Of a stretch of DNA of 15,549 nt, positions 6,621-14,255 are shown piece by piece (the first letter of the stretch is position 1; every line of letters begins with the position of its first letter). The position numbers were made by a program, and so were the translations under genes. The notes beneath the pieces were generated by a model, which was given only the letters and a program-made list of their open reading frames with translations, made no database searches and was not told the DNA's origin. Source of the DNA: Collinsella sp. (lineage in GTDB: Bacteria > Actinomycetota > Coriobacteriia > Coriobacteriales > Coriobacteriaceae); assembly GCA_019419625.1 (NCBI GenBank), contig DXZO01000051.1, positions 1,447 through 16,995 on the forward strand, given 5' to 3'.

Positions 6621-7775
6621 TTAGAAGCTGCCGCGCTTCAGGAAGTCGGGAAGCTCGAACTGATCGTTGCCGAAGTTAGGAAGCTCGGTGCCACCGACGT
6701 TGCGGGTCGGAGCGGCCTGAGCCGGGCTCGTGGCAGGAGCGGTGCGCTGCGGCTCAGCGGAGGCAGCGGCCTTGCTCTGAGACTGCTGGGCAGCAAAGAG
6801 CTCGTCCTGACGGTTGACGTTGGAGTCGGAGAAGCCCGTAGCGATGACGGTGATACGCACCTGATCGCCCAGGGACTCGTCGACAACGGTACCGAAGATG
6901 ATGTTGGCCTCGGGGTCGACGGCGTTGGCGACAACGTCGGCGGCGTCGCTGATCTCCTGGATGCCCAGGTCCTTGGAACCGGCGATGGAGAGCAGCACGC
7001 GCGTGGCACCATCGATGGAGCTCTCGAGCAGCGGGCTGGAGATGGCCTGCTGGGCAGCGTCGACGGCACGGGTATCCCCAGAAGAGGTACCGATACCCAT
7101 CATAGCGGTACCGGCCTGCTTCATGATGGTCTTAACATCGGCGAAGTCCAGGTTGATGATACCGGGGACGGTGATGAGGTCGGGGATGCCCTGGGTGCCC
7201 TGGGAAAGGACGCCATCGGCAATCGCGAAGGCCTCGAGCATGGTGGTCTTCTTCTCGGCGATGTCGAGCAGCTTATCGTTAGGGATGACGATCATGGTGT
7301 CGACGCAATCGGAGAGGGTCTTAATGCCCTCCTCGGCGCTCTTCTTGCGCTTGCGGCCCTCGAAGGTGAAGGGCTTGGTCACGACGGCGACGGTCAGCGC
7401 ACCGACCTCGTTCATCGCGATATCGGCAACGATGGGAGCAGCGCCGGTACCGGTGCCACCGCCCTCGCCGCAGGTGATGAACACCATGTCGGCGCCAGCG
7501 AGCGCCTCGGCAATGTCGTCGCGGGACTCATCGGCAGCCTTGCGGCCAACCTCGGGGTTGGCGCCGGCGCCCAGGCCGCGGGTAAGGTCGGTGCCGATGT
7601 GCACCTTGATATCGGCATCAGAGATCGCGAGTGCCTGAGCATCGGTGTTGATGGCAACAAACTCGACGCCGCGGATGCCCTCTTCGATCATTCGATTGAC
7701 CGCGTTGGTACCGCCGCCGCCGACGCCGACCACCTTAATGACGGCAAGGTAGTTGTTGATCTCTGTCTCGTGCAT
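6621..7775 (-). CDS. ftsZ: FtsZ cell division GTPase
   Basis: This 384-residue tubulin homologue polymerises into the Z-ring that directs septation. Seen in order: GGGGTNAVNRM (19-29), NTDAQAL (43-49), the nucleotide loop CGEGGGTGTGAAP (102-114), PFTFEGRKR (135-143), the catalytic T7 loop NLDFADVKTIM (208-218) with D210 and D213, a Ser/Ala/Gln/Pro-rich linker at about 325-360, and the C-terminal peptide ELPDFLKRGSF. Most FtsZ proteins have Ala-Gly-Met before GGGTGTG; here it is Cys-Gly-Glu. A second ELPNF motif sits 10 residues before the terminal ELPDF. The ATG at 7775 has GGAGG 6 nt upstream. It stands alone between its own promoter region and a strong terminator, so it can be expressed independently of murD-ftsQ. 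Confidence 0.98.
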   Translation of the reverse strand: MHETEINNYLAVIKVVGVGGGGTNAVNRMIEEGIRGVEFVAINTDAQALAISDADIKVHIGTDLTRGLGAGANPEVGRKAADESRDDIAEALAGADMVFITCGEGGGTGTGAAPIVADIAMNEVGALTVAVVTKPFTFEGRKRKKSAEEGIKTLSDCVDTMIVIPNDKLLDIAEKKTTMLEAFAIADGVLSQGTQGIPDLITVPGIINLDFADVKTIMKQAGTAMMGIGTSSGDTRAVDAAQQAISSPLLESSIDGATRVLLSIAGSKDLGIQEISDAADVVANAVDPEANIIFGTVVDESLGDQVRITVIATGFSDSNVNRQDELFAAQQSQSKAAASAEPQRTAPATSPAQAAPTRNVGGTELPNFGNDQFELPDFLKRGSF

Positions 7776-7810
7776 GTCGGTCCTCCGAACAAAGGTTATA
7801 GCCATAGCAT

Positions 7811-7843
7811 GGGTCGACCCCTGCGCACATTAACCTTCAGGTT
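7811..7843 (-). other. Inverted repeats in the ftsZ 5' leader
   Basis: Two short self-complementary elements lie between the candidate ftsZ promoter and the gene: the 10-bp palindrome GGGTCGACCC at 7811-7820 and AACCTTCAGGTT at 7832-7843. In the predicted leader of about 87 nt they may form stems or bind a protein. No known RNA motif is recognised. Confidence 0.3.
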
Positions 7844-7868
7844 GAAAGTAAATGCAAAGGTAAACCGT

Positions 7869-7910
7869 ATTATGTTTGCACATTATGAACGTATCAGTCA
7901 AATAATTGAC
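7869..7910 (-). promoter_or_regulatory. Candidate ftsZ promoter with adjacent inverted repeat
   Basis: On the minus strand CTGATA (7897-7892) and CATAAT (7874-7869) are separated by 17 nt and match the sigma70 -35 at 4 of 6 and -10 at 5 of 6. A start near 7862 would give an mRNA leader of about 87 nt. Overlapping the upstream edge of the -35 is an inverted repeat, GTCAA-4 nt-TTGAC at 7897-7910, a plausible operator. The 199-nt gap is visibly richer in A/T than the flanking genes. No regulator can be named. Confidence 0.5.
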
Positions 7911-7974
7911 CGTGAAAACCAAACAAACCAGATAAACGGCGTGGTATGGCCCCTCAACAAAGCATCAACCAGCG

Positions 7975-9231
7975 CTACGAGGTCGGAGCGTTCCTAAATG
8001 TATAGTTACCCGGAGAGCGCACATTGATATACGTTACGCCCTCTACCTGCGAAAGCAGCTTGGTGACTACGCGCTCCTTCTTGACGATATCGTTCGAATC
8101 GCCCAGCGACACCTCAATGCCGTTATTGAGGTTTGCCGAGATGGCTTCGACCGAAGGCGTGGAAATATCCTTGACTTGTCCCAAGAACTCGCTCGAAAAA
8201 CCACGCACATAATCCAAGCCGGCCTTAACGGCCTTGGAGCTCACCGCCTGGCCGGAAACCGGAGCGACATCCGCCGAGACATCAGTCAATAACACCGCGC
8301 CATAATGCTTGGCGAGCGCCAGCGCGGCATCGATTCCGGTCAGGGTATTTGAGCCCTGCCCCGTCGTGATGACGTTGCCCTGGTCGTCAACTTCGACCGA
8401 CGTCGACAGCGGGGCGATCCAGGTGTCATCATCCCCGATGGCCCAGGCAAGGTCATCGGAGCTGATATAGGCAATTGCGATGACCTTGCGCTCCATCGGC
8501 GTAATGATGAGCGTATGCGGGAACTGACGCTGGACATCCACGCCCGAGACCCACGGATTCTGCTTGAGGTCCTCGGTAATCTGGTCGGGATCGACGTTAA
8601 AAAGCGACGTTCCCTCGGGCAAATCGATCAGCTGGATAGCATCGTGCTTCGTCACGTGCTCGCTGCCTTGAATCTGAATATCAGTGGCGGTAAACAATCC
8701 AGAGTTGATCACCACGATGGCAACGACGACGAGCACGGCCAAGACGGCCAAAACGCCGCCCACGATTTTGCCTTTGCCTGTAACGACAGAAGCGGCGTCT
8801 GATGTTTTATTTGCCATCGCCCTAAGTGAAGACAACGGGTTGACGCCTTTTTTACCCGAAGGCTTCTTGGCGGTAGCCGGCACCGATGTCAGCGAGCGCG
8901 GTTTCGATGCGCCCAGCGTGCGACCCGGACGCGCCGCCTTAGTTCCTGCCGAGGGCGTAGGAGTTGCCAAAGGACGGGCAGGCTTGGCGCCCATAACAGG
9001 CTTTGACGTCACCGAGGGACGCGAGGACTTTTTTCCGGCCGGACGATTACCGAGCTGCGAGCCGACGACCGGACGACTGGTCTGTCGAGCATGCCCGACA
9101 GACTTAGAGTGCGCGACGGTATTGCGTTGAGGTTTGGCAGGCGCGCCGGAACGCCCTCCGGCGCGGCGGAAGGTGGGTTTCGATGCTCTAGAAGCCGAGG
9201 AATTTAACTTCCGGTCTGAGCTCGATGCCAT
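7975..9231 (-). CDS. ftsQ: FtsQ/DivIB divisome protein
   Basis: The 418-residue protein is a single-pass membrane protein of the FtsQ/DivIB family, which links FtsB/FtsL-type partners to the septal synthase. Residues 1-155 form a basic, disordered Ala/Ser/Pro/Lys/Arg-rich cytoplasmic tail. One membrane span follows at about 156-176 (IVGGVLAVLAVLVVVAIVV). A POTRA domain comes next at about 181-249 (TDIQIQGSEHVTKHDAI, then NPWVSGVDVQRQFPHTLII), and then the FtsQ beta domain to the end. Typical FtsQ tails are much shorter. The ATG at 9231 has GGGAGG 3 nt upstream and lies 44 nt inside the murB 3' end in another frame; the next methionines are at residues 80 and 139, so a shorter form would lose much of the tail but keep the folded domains. 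Confidence 0.9.
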   Translation of the reverse strand: MASSSDRKLNSSASRASKPTFRRAGGRSGAPAKPQRNTVAHSKSVGHARQTSRPVVGSQLGNRPAGKKSSRPSVTSKPVMGAKPARPLATPTPSAGTKAARPGRTLGASKPRSLTSVPATAKKPSGKKGVNPLSSLRAMANKTSDAASVVTGKGKIVGGVLAVLAVLVVVAIVVINSGLFTATDIQIQGSEHVTKHDAIQLIDLPEGTSLFNVDPDQITEDLKQNPWVSGVDVQRQFPHTLIITPMERKVIAIAYISSDDLAWAIGDDDTWIAPLSTSVEVDDQGNVITTGQGSNTLTGIDAALALAKHYGAVLLTDVSADVAPVSGQAVSSKAVKAGLDYVRGFSSEFLGQVKDISTPSVEAISANLNNGIEVSLGDSNDIVKKERVVTKLLSQVEGVTYINVRSPGNYTFRNAPTS

Positions 9232-10099
9232 ACGCCTCCCTCACCTTTCCGTGCACATGTCTGATAACCGCGGCAACGTCATCGGCCGAGGCAGTTCCGT
9301 TATTAACGATAAAATTAGCGTGAACGGGCGAAACTTCCGCGCCGCCAATTGAAAAACCCTTTAATCCACAATCCTCGATAAGCTTGCCCACACTCGCATC
9401 GGGCGGATTGCGAAAGACCGACCCGCAGGATGCGCGACCCATGGGCTGCGTACGCTTGCGCCTCGTCAGGTACCGCTCCATGCGCTCGCGAATGTCGGCC
9501 TTGGGCGCCGGTTTAAGCTTGAGCACGCACTCGAGGATGATCTCATTGCGGGGAAGGCTACATTCGCGGTAGCCCCAAGTGATCTCGGACCCCGCATAAT
9601 GCTTGATACCGGATGCCGGGTCAAACGTTACGACATCCTCAACCAGCGAGCCAATCCACTCGGTCCGTGTGCCGGCATTCATAGATATCGCACCGCCGAC
9701 CGAACCAGGGATGCCAACGGCAAACTCAAGGCCCGAGAGGCTACGCGACAGGGCATCGTTGACCAGGCGCGCAAACATCACGCCCGCACCGACCGTCAGC
9801 GTACAACCGTCATCGGCAACAACCGTGCGCTGAAACTCACGTCCGAGCGAAATGACGGCACCGCGATAACCGCCATCGGCAACCAGCAGATTGGAGCCCT
9901 TGCCGATGATGACCCACGGCACCTGCTCGCGATCGAGCACCGCCACGGCGCGGCGGAGGGCATGATAGCTATGACACGTTACAAAGAGGTCGGCCTTGCC
10001 GCCGATACGATAGCTCGTATGACGCGCAAGGCGCTCGTCCTCGATCACATCCGTGTCGATCATGCCCGAAAGCGCCATGACGGCGTTAAACAGACCCAT
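9188..10099 (-). CDS. murB: MurB UDP-N-acetylenolpyruvoylglucosamine reductase
   Basis: MurB reduces UDP-GlcNAc-enolpyruvate to UDP-MurNAc with NADPH and FAD, in the cytoplasm. The 303-residue protein shows SYRIGGKADLF at 29-39 and IGKGSNLLVADGG at 65-77 (FAD binding), VGIPGSVGGAISMNAG at 128-143, GYRECSL at 176-182, the catalytic serine S227 in CGSVFRNP, and a catalytic glutamate E297 in PEVKFLG at the C-terminus. It starts 5 nt after the murC stop and has no strong Shine-Dalgarno, so translation is probably coupled to murC. Methionines at residues 8 and 13 are alternative starts, neither better supported. Its last 44 nt overlap ftsQ. Confidence 0.96.
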   Translation of the reverse strand: MGLFNAVMALSGMIDTDVIEDERLARHTSYRIGGKADLFVTCHSYHALRRAVAVLDREQVPWVIIGKGSNLLVADGGYRGAVISLGREFQRTVVADDGCTLTVGAGVMFARLVNDALSRSLSGLEFAVGIPGSVGGAISMNAGTRTEWIGSLVEDVVTFDPASGIKHYAGSEITWGYRECSLPRNEIILECVLKLKPAPKADIRERMERYLTRRKRTQPMGRASCGSVFRNPPDASVGKLIEDCGLKGFSIGGAEVSPVHANFIVNNGTASADDVAAVIRHVHGKVREAYGIELRPEVKFLGF

Positions 10100-10104
10100 T
10101 AGAC

Positions 10105-11523
10105 TTAAGCGTCTTTCTTGGCAGTCAGATACTCGATAAACTCGGGGCCGACGGTCGTAACGTCACCGGCACCCATAGTGAGCAGCAGGTCGCCCTCGCC
10201 CACCATCTGCTCGAGCTCCTGATTGAGCTCAAGACGGCTGGAGCAGTACACGACCTCCTTGCCAGGATGCTTGGCGCGCACGGTATCGGCGAGCATCTTA
10301 GAGGTGACACCCGGAATGGGCATCTCGCCAGCCGAGAACACATCAATCAGCAGCAGTTTATCGGCATTGGCAAATGCATCGGCAAAGTCGTCGCACAGGG
10401 CCTGCAGGCGCGAATAGCGGTGCGGCTGGAACACGACGTCGACGTGCTTGTAGCCCAGCGACGAAGCGGCAGCAAGCGTCGCCTTGATCTCGGTGGGGTG
10501 ATGGCCGTAATCATCGACCACGGTGATGCCATCGATATCGCCCACGTGGGTAAAGCGACGGCGGACGCCCTCAAAGCTCGAGAGCGCCTTGGCGGCGGCG
10601 TCGATGTCAAGGCCCAGGACATGGGCGACGGTGAGCACCGCCGTGGCGTTGAGCATGTTGTGGCGACCGGGATTGCTCTTGATCTCCACAGCGTGCTCAG
10701 TGCCGTCCTCAAAGCGAACGATAAAGTCGCTCTGGATGCCCTTGACATCCGGGTGCATGCAGACGATGTCGTTGCTCTCGGCAAAGCCGTAGGAAAGCAC
10801 GTGACGACCCGTCGACTTGGCGAGCTCGACCAGATGCGGGTCCTCACCGCAGACGATGACGGTGCCGTCCTCGCCCACCAGGCTCATGAATTTGGCGAAA
10901 GTTGCCTCGATCTCCTCGATACCCGAGTAGTGATCGAGGTGGTCGGCCTCGACGTTGGTCACGATGACCACGTTGGGGTTCAGGAACAGGAAGGAGCTGT
11001 CGGACTCGTCGGCCTCGGCGACAAAGTAGTCGCCCGAGCCGTTCTTGCCGTTCGTGTCATAGCCCTCGACGATGCCGCCGATCAAGAAGCTCGGATCCAG
11101 ACCCATGCGGTCGAGCATGGTGGCGCACATCGAAGACGTGGTGGTCTTGCCATGCGTGCCGGCAACAGCGACGGTGGTGTAGCCGTGGCCCAAAGCAGAG
11201 AGCATCTTGGCACGGGGCCACACGGGAATACCAAGCTCGCGAGCGCGCACGAGTTCAGGGTTGGACTCCGGAATAGCGGTGGAGACAACAACCACGTCGG
11301 GCTTGACCTCGTCGATCGTGGCTGCCTCATGGCCCACATGCACCTTCACACCAGCGCGGGTAAGCTGGCGGATATAACGTGACGTCTTAAGGTCGGAGCC
11401 GGTAACGGCATAACCGCGCTCGTGAAGAACGAGGGCGATGCCGCTCATGCCGGCGCCGCCGATACCGATAAAGTGGGCGCTCTTAAACTCGGGCGCGGAG
11501 GTTGCAGTCTGGGAATCAGCCAT
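10105..11523 (-). CDS. murC: MurC UDP-N-acetylmuramate-L-alanine ligase
   Basis: MurC adds L-alanine to UDP-MurNAc using ATP, the first step of the stem peptide. The 472-residue protein has the N-terminal UDP-binding motif GIGGAGMSGIALVL at 20-33, the ATP loop GTHGKTTTSSM at 122-132, EADESDSSFL at 170-179, TNVEADHLDHY at 189-199, NMLNATAV at 289-296, RRRFTHVG at 321-328, DDYGHHPTEIKATL at 337-350 and FQPHRYSR at 365-372. The HGK and DDYGHHP blocks are typical of MurC rather than MurD/E/F. The ATG at 11523 is chosen, with AAGGAG 11 nt upstream; an in-frame GTG at 11550 precedes that site and is less likely. murG ends 97 nt upstream, a gap with no clear promoter or terminator. Confidence 0.97.
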   Translation of the reverse strand: MADSQTATSAPEFKSAHFIGIGGAGMSGIALVLHERGYAVTGSDLKTSRYIRQLTRAGVKVHVGHEAATIDEVKPDVVVVSTAIPESNPELVRARELGIPVWPRAKMLSALGHGYTTVAVAGTHGKTTTSSMCATMLDRMGLDPSFLIGGIVEGYDTNGKNGSGDYFVAEADESDSSFLFLNPNVVIVTNVEADHLDHYSGIEEIEATFAKFMSLVGEDGTVIVCGEDPHLVELAKSTGRHVLSYGFAESNDIVCMHPDVKGIQSDFIVRFEDGTEHAVEIKSNPGRHNMLNATAVLTVAHVLGLDIDAAAKALSSFEGVRRRFTHVGDIDGITVVDDYGHHPTEIKATLAAASSLGYKHVDVVFQPHRYSRLQALCDDFADAFANADKLLLIDVFSAGEMPIPGVTSKMLADTVRAKHPGKEVVYCSSRLELNQELEQMVGEGDLLLTMGAGDVTTVGPEFIEYLTAKKDA

Positions 11524-11620
11524 GTGCTCGTGTACTCCTTGCGTAAACACTGCCTGTAACCCGTTAACTGTACCGCACCTACCGCATCAGCGCGAGGGCG
11601 ACCGACGATATCCCGTCTAA

Positions 11621-12736
11621 CTAACGCAAACCCTCTACCGCATCGGCCAGAAGAGCGGCGGCCCTATCCTGAGCCAGACCACGCGCCGCCTGACGCATGG
11701 CGTCGCGCGCCGCCGCGTCATCGACCAGGTGCAGCAGTTCATCGGCAAAGGCAGAACCGTCGATATCGGCATCGGCGCAGAGCACACCGGCCCCGGCGTC
11801 GACCAGATAACGGGCATTGGTGGTTTGGTGGTCGGCCGTCGCATGCGGATACGGCACGAGCACCGAGGGCACGGCGAGCGCAGCGATCTCGGCCACGCTC
11901 GATGCACCCGAACGCGAGAGCACCAAATCGGCAGCAGCCAGCATATCGCCCATGTTGTCGATGTAAGGCTGGACGCGGTAACGCTTCGCCTCCTCGGGCG
12001 TCAGCGCCAAAGCGCGCTCGGTCTCCTCAAAGCCGTCGGCACCCGTCGAATGCAACACATAGAGGTTCTTGCGCGAAAGCAGCTCGTTTTTGAGCGAAAC
12101 CGCGCGCTCGTTGAGGTGCTGGGCGCCAAGTGAACCGCCAAAGACGAGCAGCAGCGTAGCGTCCTCGGGAACGCCAAGTGCCTTGCGGCCGCGAGCGCGA
12201 TCGCCCTCGATTACCGAGCGACGTACGGGGTTGCCGGTCATGAGCACGTGGCCAGGGTCACCTTCGCGCTCAAAGACCGAACGCGCTGCCGGCACCGAGA
12301 TGCACACGCGGGCGGCGTGGGAGTTCATCATCTTGTTGGCCAGGCCCGGAACAGAGTTCTGCTCATGCAGCAGATACGGAACGCCCGCGCCCTTGCACCA
12401 CCCCAGCAGCGGAACCTCGACATAGGCACCAAAACCAATGGCGGCATCGGGCTTGCCGACCTTTGAGAAATGACTGGCGAGCGCACGTTTGGCCTTGTTG
12501 ACACGCCACAGCGAGGTCAGCGCCGTCCAAGGACGGGAGCGGTCGAAGCCCGTGACCGTAATGGGCACAAAATCAAACCCAGCCTCGGGGACCAGACGAC
12601 CCTCGAGCTTGCGCGACTGACCCACGAACACAACGTGGTGGCCACGGTCACGCAGTTCTTCGGCCAAGGCGAGCGCGGGGTTGATATGCCCTGCCGTGCC
12701 GCCGGCTGCAATAGCAACGGTCATTTTATCGGTCAT
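11621..12736 (-). CDS. murG: MurG lipid II synthase (GlcNAc transferase)
   Basis: MurG transfers GlcNAc from UDP-GlcNAc to lipid I on the inner face of the membrane, making lipid II. The 371-residue GT28 protein shows GGTAGHINP at 12-20, GFGAYVEVP at about 101-109 (commonly GFGGYxSxP), LHEQNSVPGLANK at 123-135, GNPVR at 168-172, FGGSLGAQHLN at 199-209, the UDP-GlcNAc-binding SRSGASSVAE at 274-283 and PYPHATADHQ at 295-304. The ATG at 12736 is supported by GAAGGG 6 nt upstream and overlaps the ftsW 3' end by 11 nt. A second ATG at 12724, just after the ftsW stop, lacks a ribosome-binding site. Confidence 0.97.
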   Translation of the reverse strand: MTDKMTVAIAAGGTAGHINPALALAEELRDRGHHVVFVGQSRKLEGRLVPEAGFDFVPITVTGFDRSRPWTALTSLWRVNKAKRALASHFSKVGKPDAAIGFGAYVEVPLLGWCKGAGVPYLLHEQNSVPGLANKMMNSHAARVCISVPAARSVFEREGDPGHVLMTGNPVRRSVIEGDRARGRKALGVPEDATLLLVFGGSLGAQHLNERAVSLKNELLSRKNLYVLHSTGADGFEETERALALTPEEAKRYRVQPYIDNMGDMLAAADLVLSRSGASSVAEIAALAVPSVLVPYPHATADHQTTNARYLVDAGAGVLCADADIDGSAFADELLHLVDDAAARDAMRQAARGLAQDRAAALLADAVEGLR

Positions 12737-14246
12737 GGTAGTCCCTTCGTACACGCGGTCCCTGGTCGTCGGTGCGCAAACGCGCCGACGGGTCCGAGTT
12801 CAAATCGATTCGATTATATCCGCCGCCCGCATTGCGAGGAGTTGGGCGCTGCGGACGACCTTGCGGCGCCGTTCGCTGACGCGGACGGGCTGCCGGCTCG
12901 GTCGCAGAGCCATCCAGAACGGTAAAGCCGTTACGCGAAGACCGCTCGCCGCGCACGTGGGGCACGCCGGCGGTACTCTCATCCATAACGGCAAAGCTCT
13001 CGCGGCGACGGTCGTACTCATCGCGACGGGCGCTCTCGTACGAAACGCGTAGGATCAGACCGGCAAGCATAAGCGACACAATAATCGACGAACCGCCATA
13101 GCTAATAAACGGCAACGGTTTGCCCGTCATGGGAAACACGTTGAGGATGCCCAGCGCATTGATCAAAAACTGCACCGCGAGAATGACCGCAGAGCCAGAC
13201 GCCATGAGCGCGCCCCGACGGTCGGTCGCCTGCTCGGCAATGCGAAACGCCGAGTAGATCAGCATCGCAAACACCAAGAAGAACAGGACGGTTCCGACAA
13301 AACCGACTTCCTCGCCAATGATGGCCAGGATGTAGTCATTGTGCGCCTCGGGCAGATACGAGTACTTCATGGTTGAGTTGCCGATGCCACGGCCGAACAG
13401 ACCGCCCGAGGCAAAGGCCATGATGGCAAGCGTGGCCTGATAGCCGTCACCATACTCGTCGGCCCAAGGGTTCAAGGCAACCTGAATACGCACCATACGG
13501 TACGGCTCTGCGACAAGTGCAATCACGATCACGAGAATGCCGAAGATTAGCACGCCGATGATAAATCTCGGGTCGAGACCCGCAAACAACGCCATGCACA
13601 TGAGGGTCAACAGGATGATCAGGACAGTACCGAAATCGGGCTGGATAAAGATCAGAAAGAGCGAAATACCCAGGTAGATGCCCATCTTGCGAAGGAATTC
13701 GTTGATGTTGCCACCGGGCGAAAAGAAGCGATCAAGCATGATGGCCGAATACGCAATGGCAAATGGCTTTAAAAACTCGGAAGGCTGGAACTGAATACCG
13801 GCGATGTTGAGCCAGCGCGTGGCGCCACGGCTGCCGCTGCCCACCAAGAACACCAGAAACAGTAGCCCTATCATGCCGATAAGGAAGATCCTAAGCACAT
13901 CCTCCCCAAACCAGCTGTCCGGCAAAACGCGCACGATGGCAATCAGCGCCAGAACACCAACCACGGCAAACGCGGCCTGTCGACCCAGGAAAAACGTCGC
14001 CGAGCCATTCTCGTGCAGCGCCTCGACCGAAGACGCCGAGTACACCATCAGCAGACCAAAGCACACCAAAGTAAACAGGCAGGCCATAAATATCAGACGG
14101 GGGCGCATGATGCGGGCGGGAACGCCGGCAATATAGCGTTCGCTAAACGACTGCCCGCCGCGACCGGAACGCGGTGTGCTACGCCGCGAGGAAGCACGGT
14201 CCGAGTCGGGCCTCCTCATACCTTGTCGGGGGCTCTCCTCTCTCAC
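12726..14246 (-). CDS. ftsW: FtsW septal peptidoglycan glycosyltransferase
   Basis: FtsW is a SEDS-family multi-spanning protein that polymerises lipid II at the septum with its cognate class B PBP. About 506 residues, roughly ten membrane spans between about 48 and 402. Family blocks include GSRGATRWLNIAGIQFQPSE, YLPEAHNDYILAIIGEE with the catalytic Asp near residue 304, and the SEDS signature NVFPMTGKPLPFISYGGSS. It carries an Arg/Ser-rich N-terminal tail of about 45 residues and a C-terminal Arg/Pro/Asp-rich tail of about 100 residues, longer than in many FtsW. The start is uncertain: GTG at 14246 has AGGGG 6 nt upstream; ATG at 14219 has AGGAG 15 nt away. RodA is less likely given the murD-murG neighbours. 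Confidence 0.94.
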   Translation of the reverse strand: MREESPRQGMRRPDSDRASSRRSTPRSGRGGQSFSERYIAGVPARIMRPRLIFMACLFTLVCFGLLMVYSASSVEALHENGSATFFLGRQAAFAVVGVLALIAIVRVLPDSWFGEDVLRIFLIGMIGLLFLVFLVGSGSRGATRWLNIAGIQFQPSEFLKPFAIAYSAIMLDRFFSPGGNINEFLRKMGIYLGISLFLIFIQPDFGTVLIILLTLMCMALFAGLDPRFIIGVLIFGILVIVIALVAEPYRMVRIQVALNPWADEYGDGYQATLAIMAFASGGLFGRGIGNSTMKYSYLPEAHNDYILAIIGEEVGFVGTVLFFLVFAMLIYSAFRIAEQATDRRGALMASGSAVILAVQFLINALGILNVFPMTGKPLPFISYGGSSIIVSLMLAGLILRVSYESARRDEYDRRRESFAVMDESTAGVPHVRGERSSRNGFTVLDGSATEPAARPRQRTAPQGRPQRPTPRNAGGGYNRIDLNSDPSARLRTDDQGPRVRRDYHDR

Positions 14247-14255
14247 CGGCAACCC

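Noticed and set aside
7776..7974. A missing or decayed ftsA between ftsQ and ftsZ
   Set aside because: The gap is only 199 nt, AT-rich and promoter-like, with no FtsA remnant. Actinobacteria commonly lack ftsA and use SepF.
6537..7997. A 486-codon plus-strand open frame opposite ftsZ
   Set aside because: It is the mirror of the high-GC, codon-biased ftsZ gene and its Gly/Asp/Val-rich translation resembles no family. ftsZ on the other strand has every expected motif.
10267..11382. A 371-codon plus-strand open frame opposite murC
   Set aside because: The composition (His/Asp/Val/Gly-rich) is that of an antisense shadow, and murC is unambiguous on the minus strand.
11524..11620. Possible promoter in the 97-nt murG-murC gap
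   Set aside because: No hexamer pair with acceptable spacing could be found on the minus strand, so read-through from murG is the simpler view.
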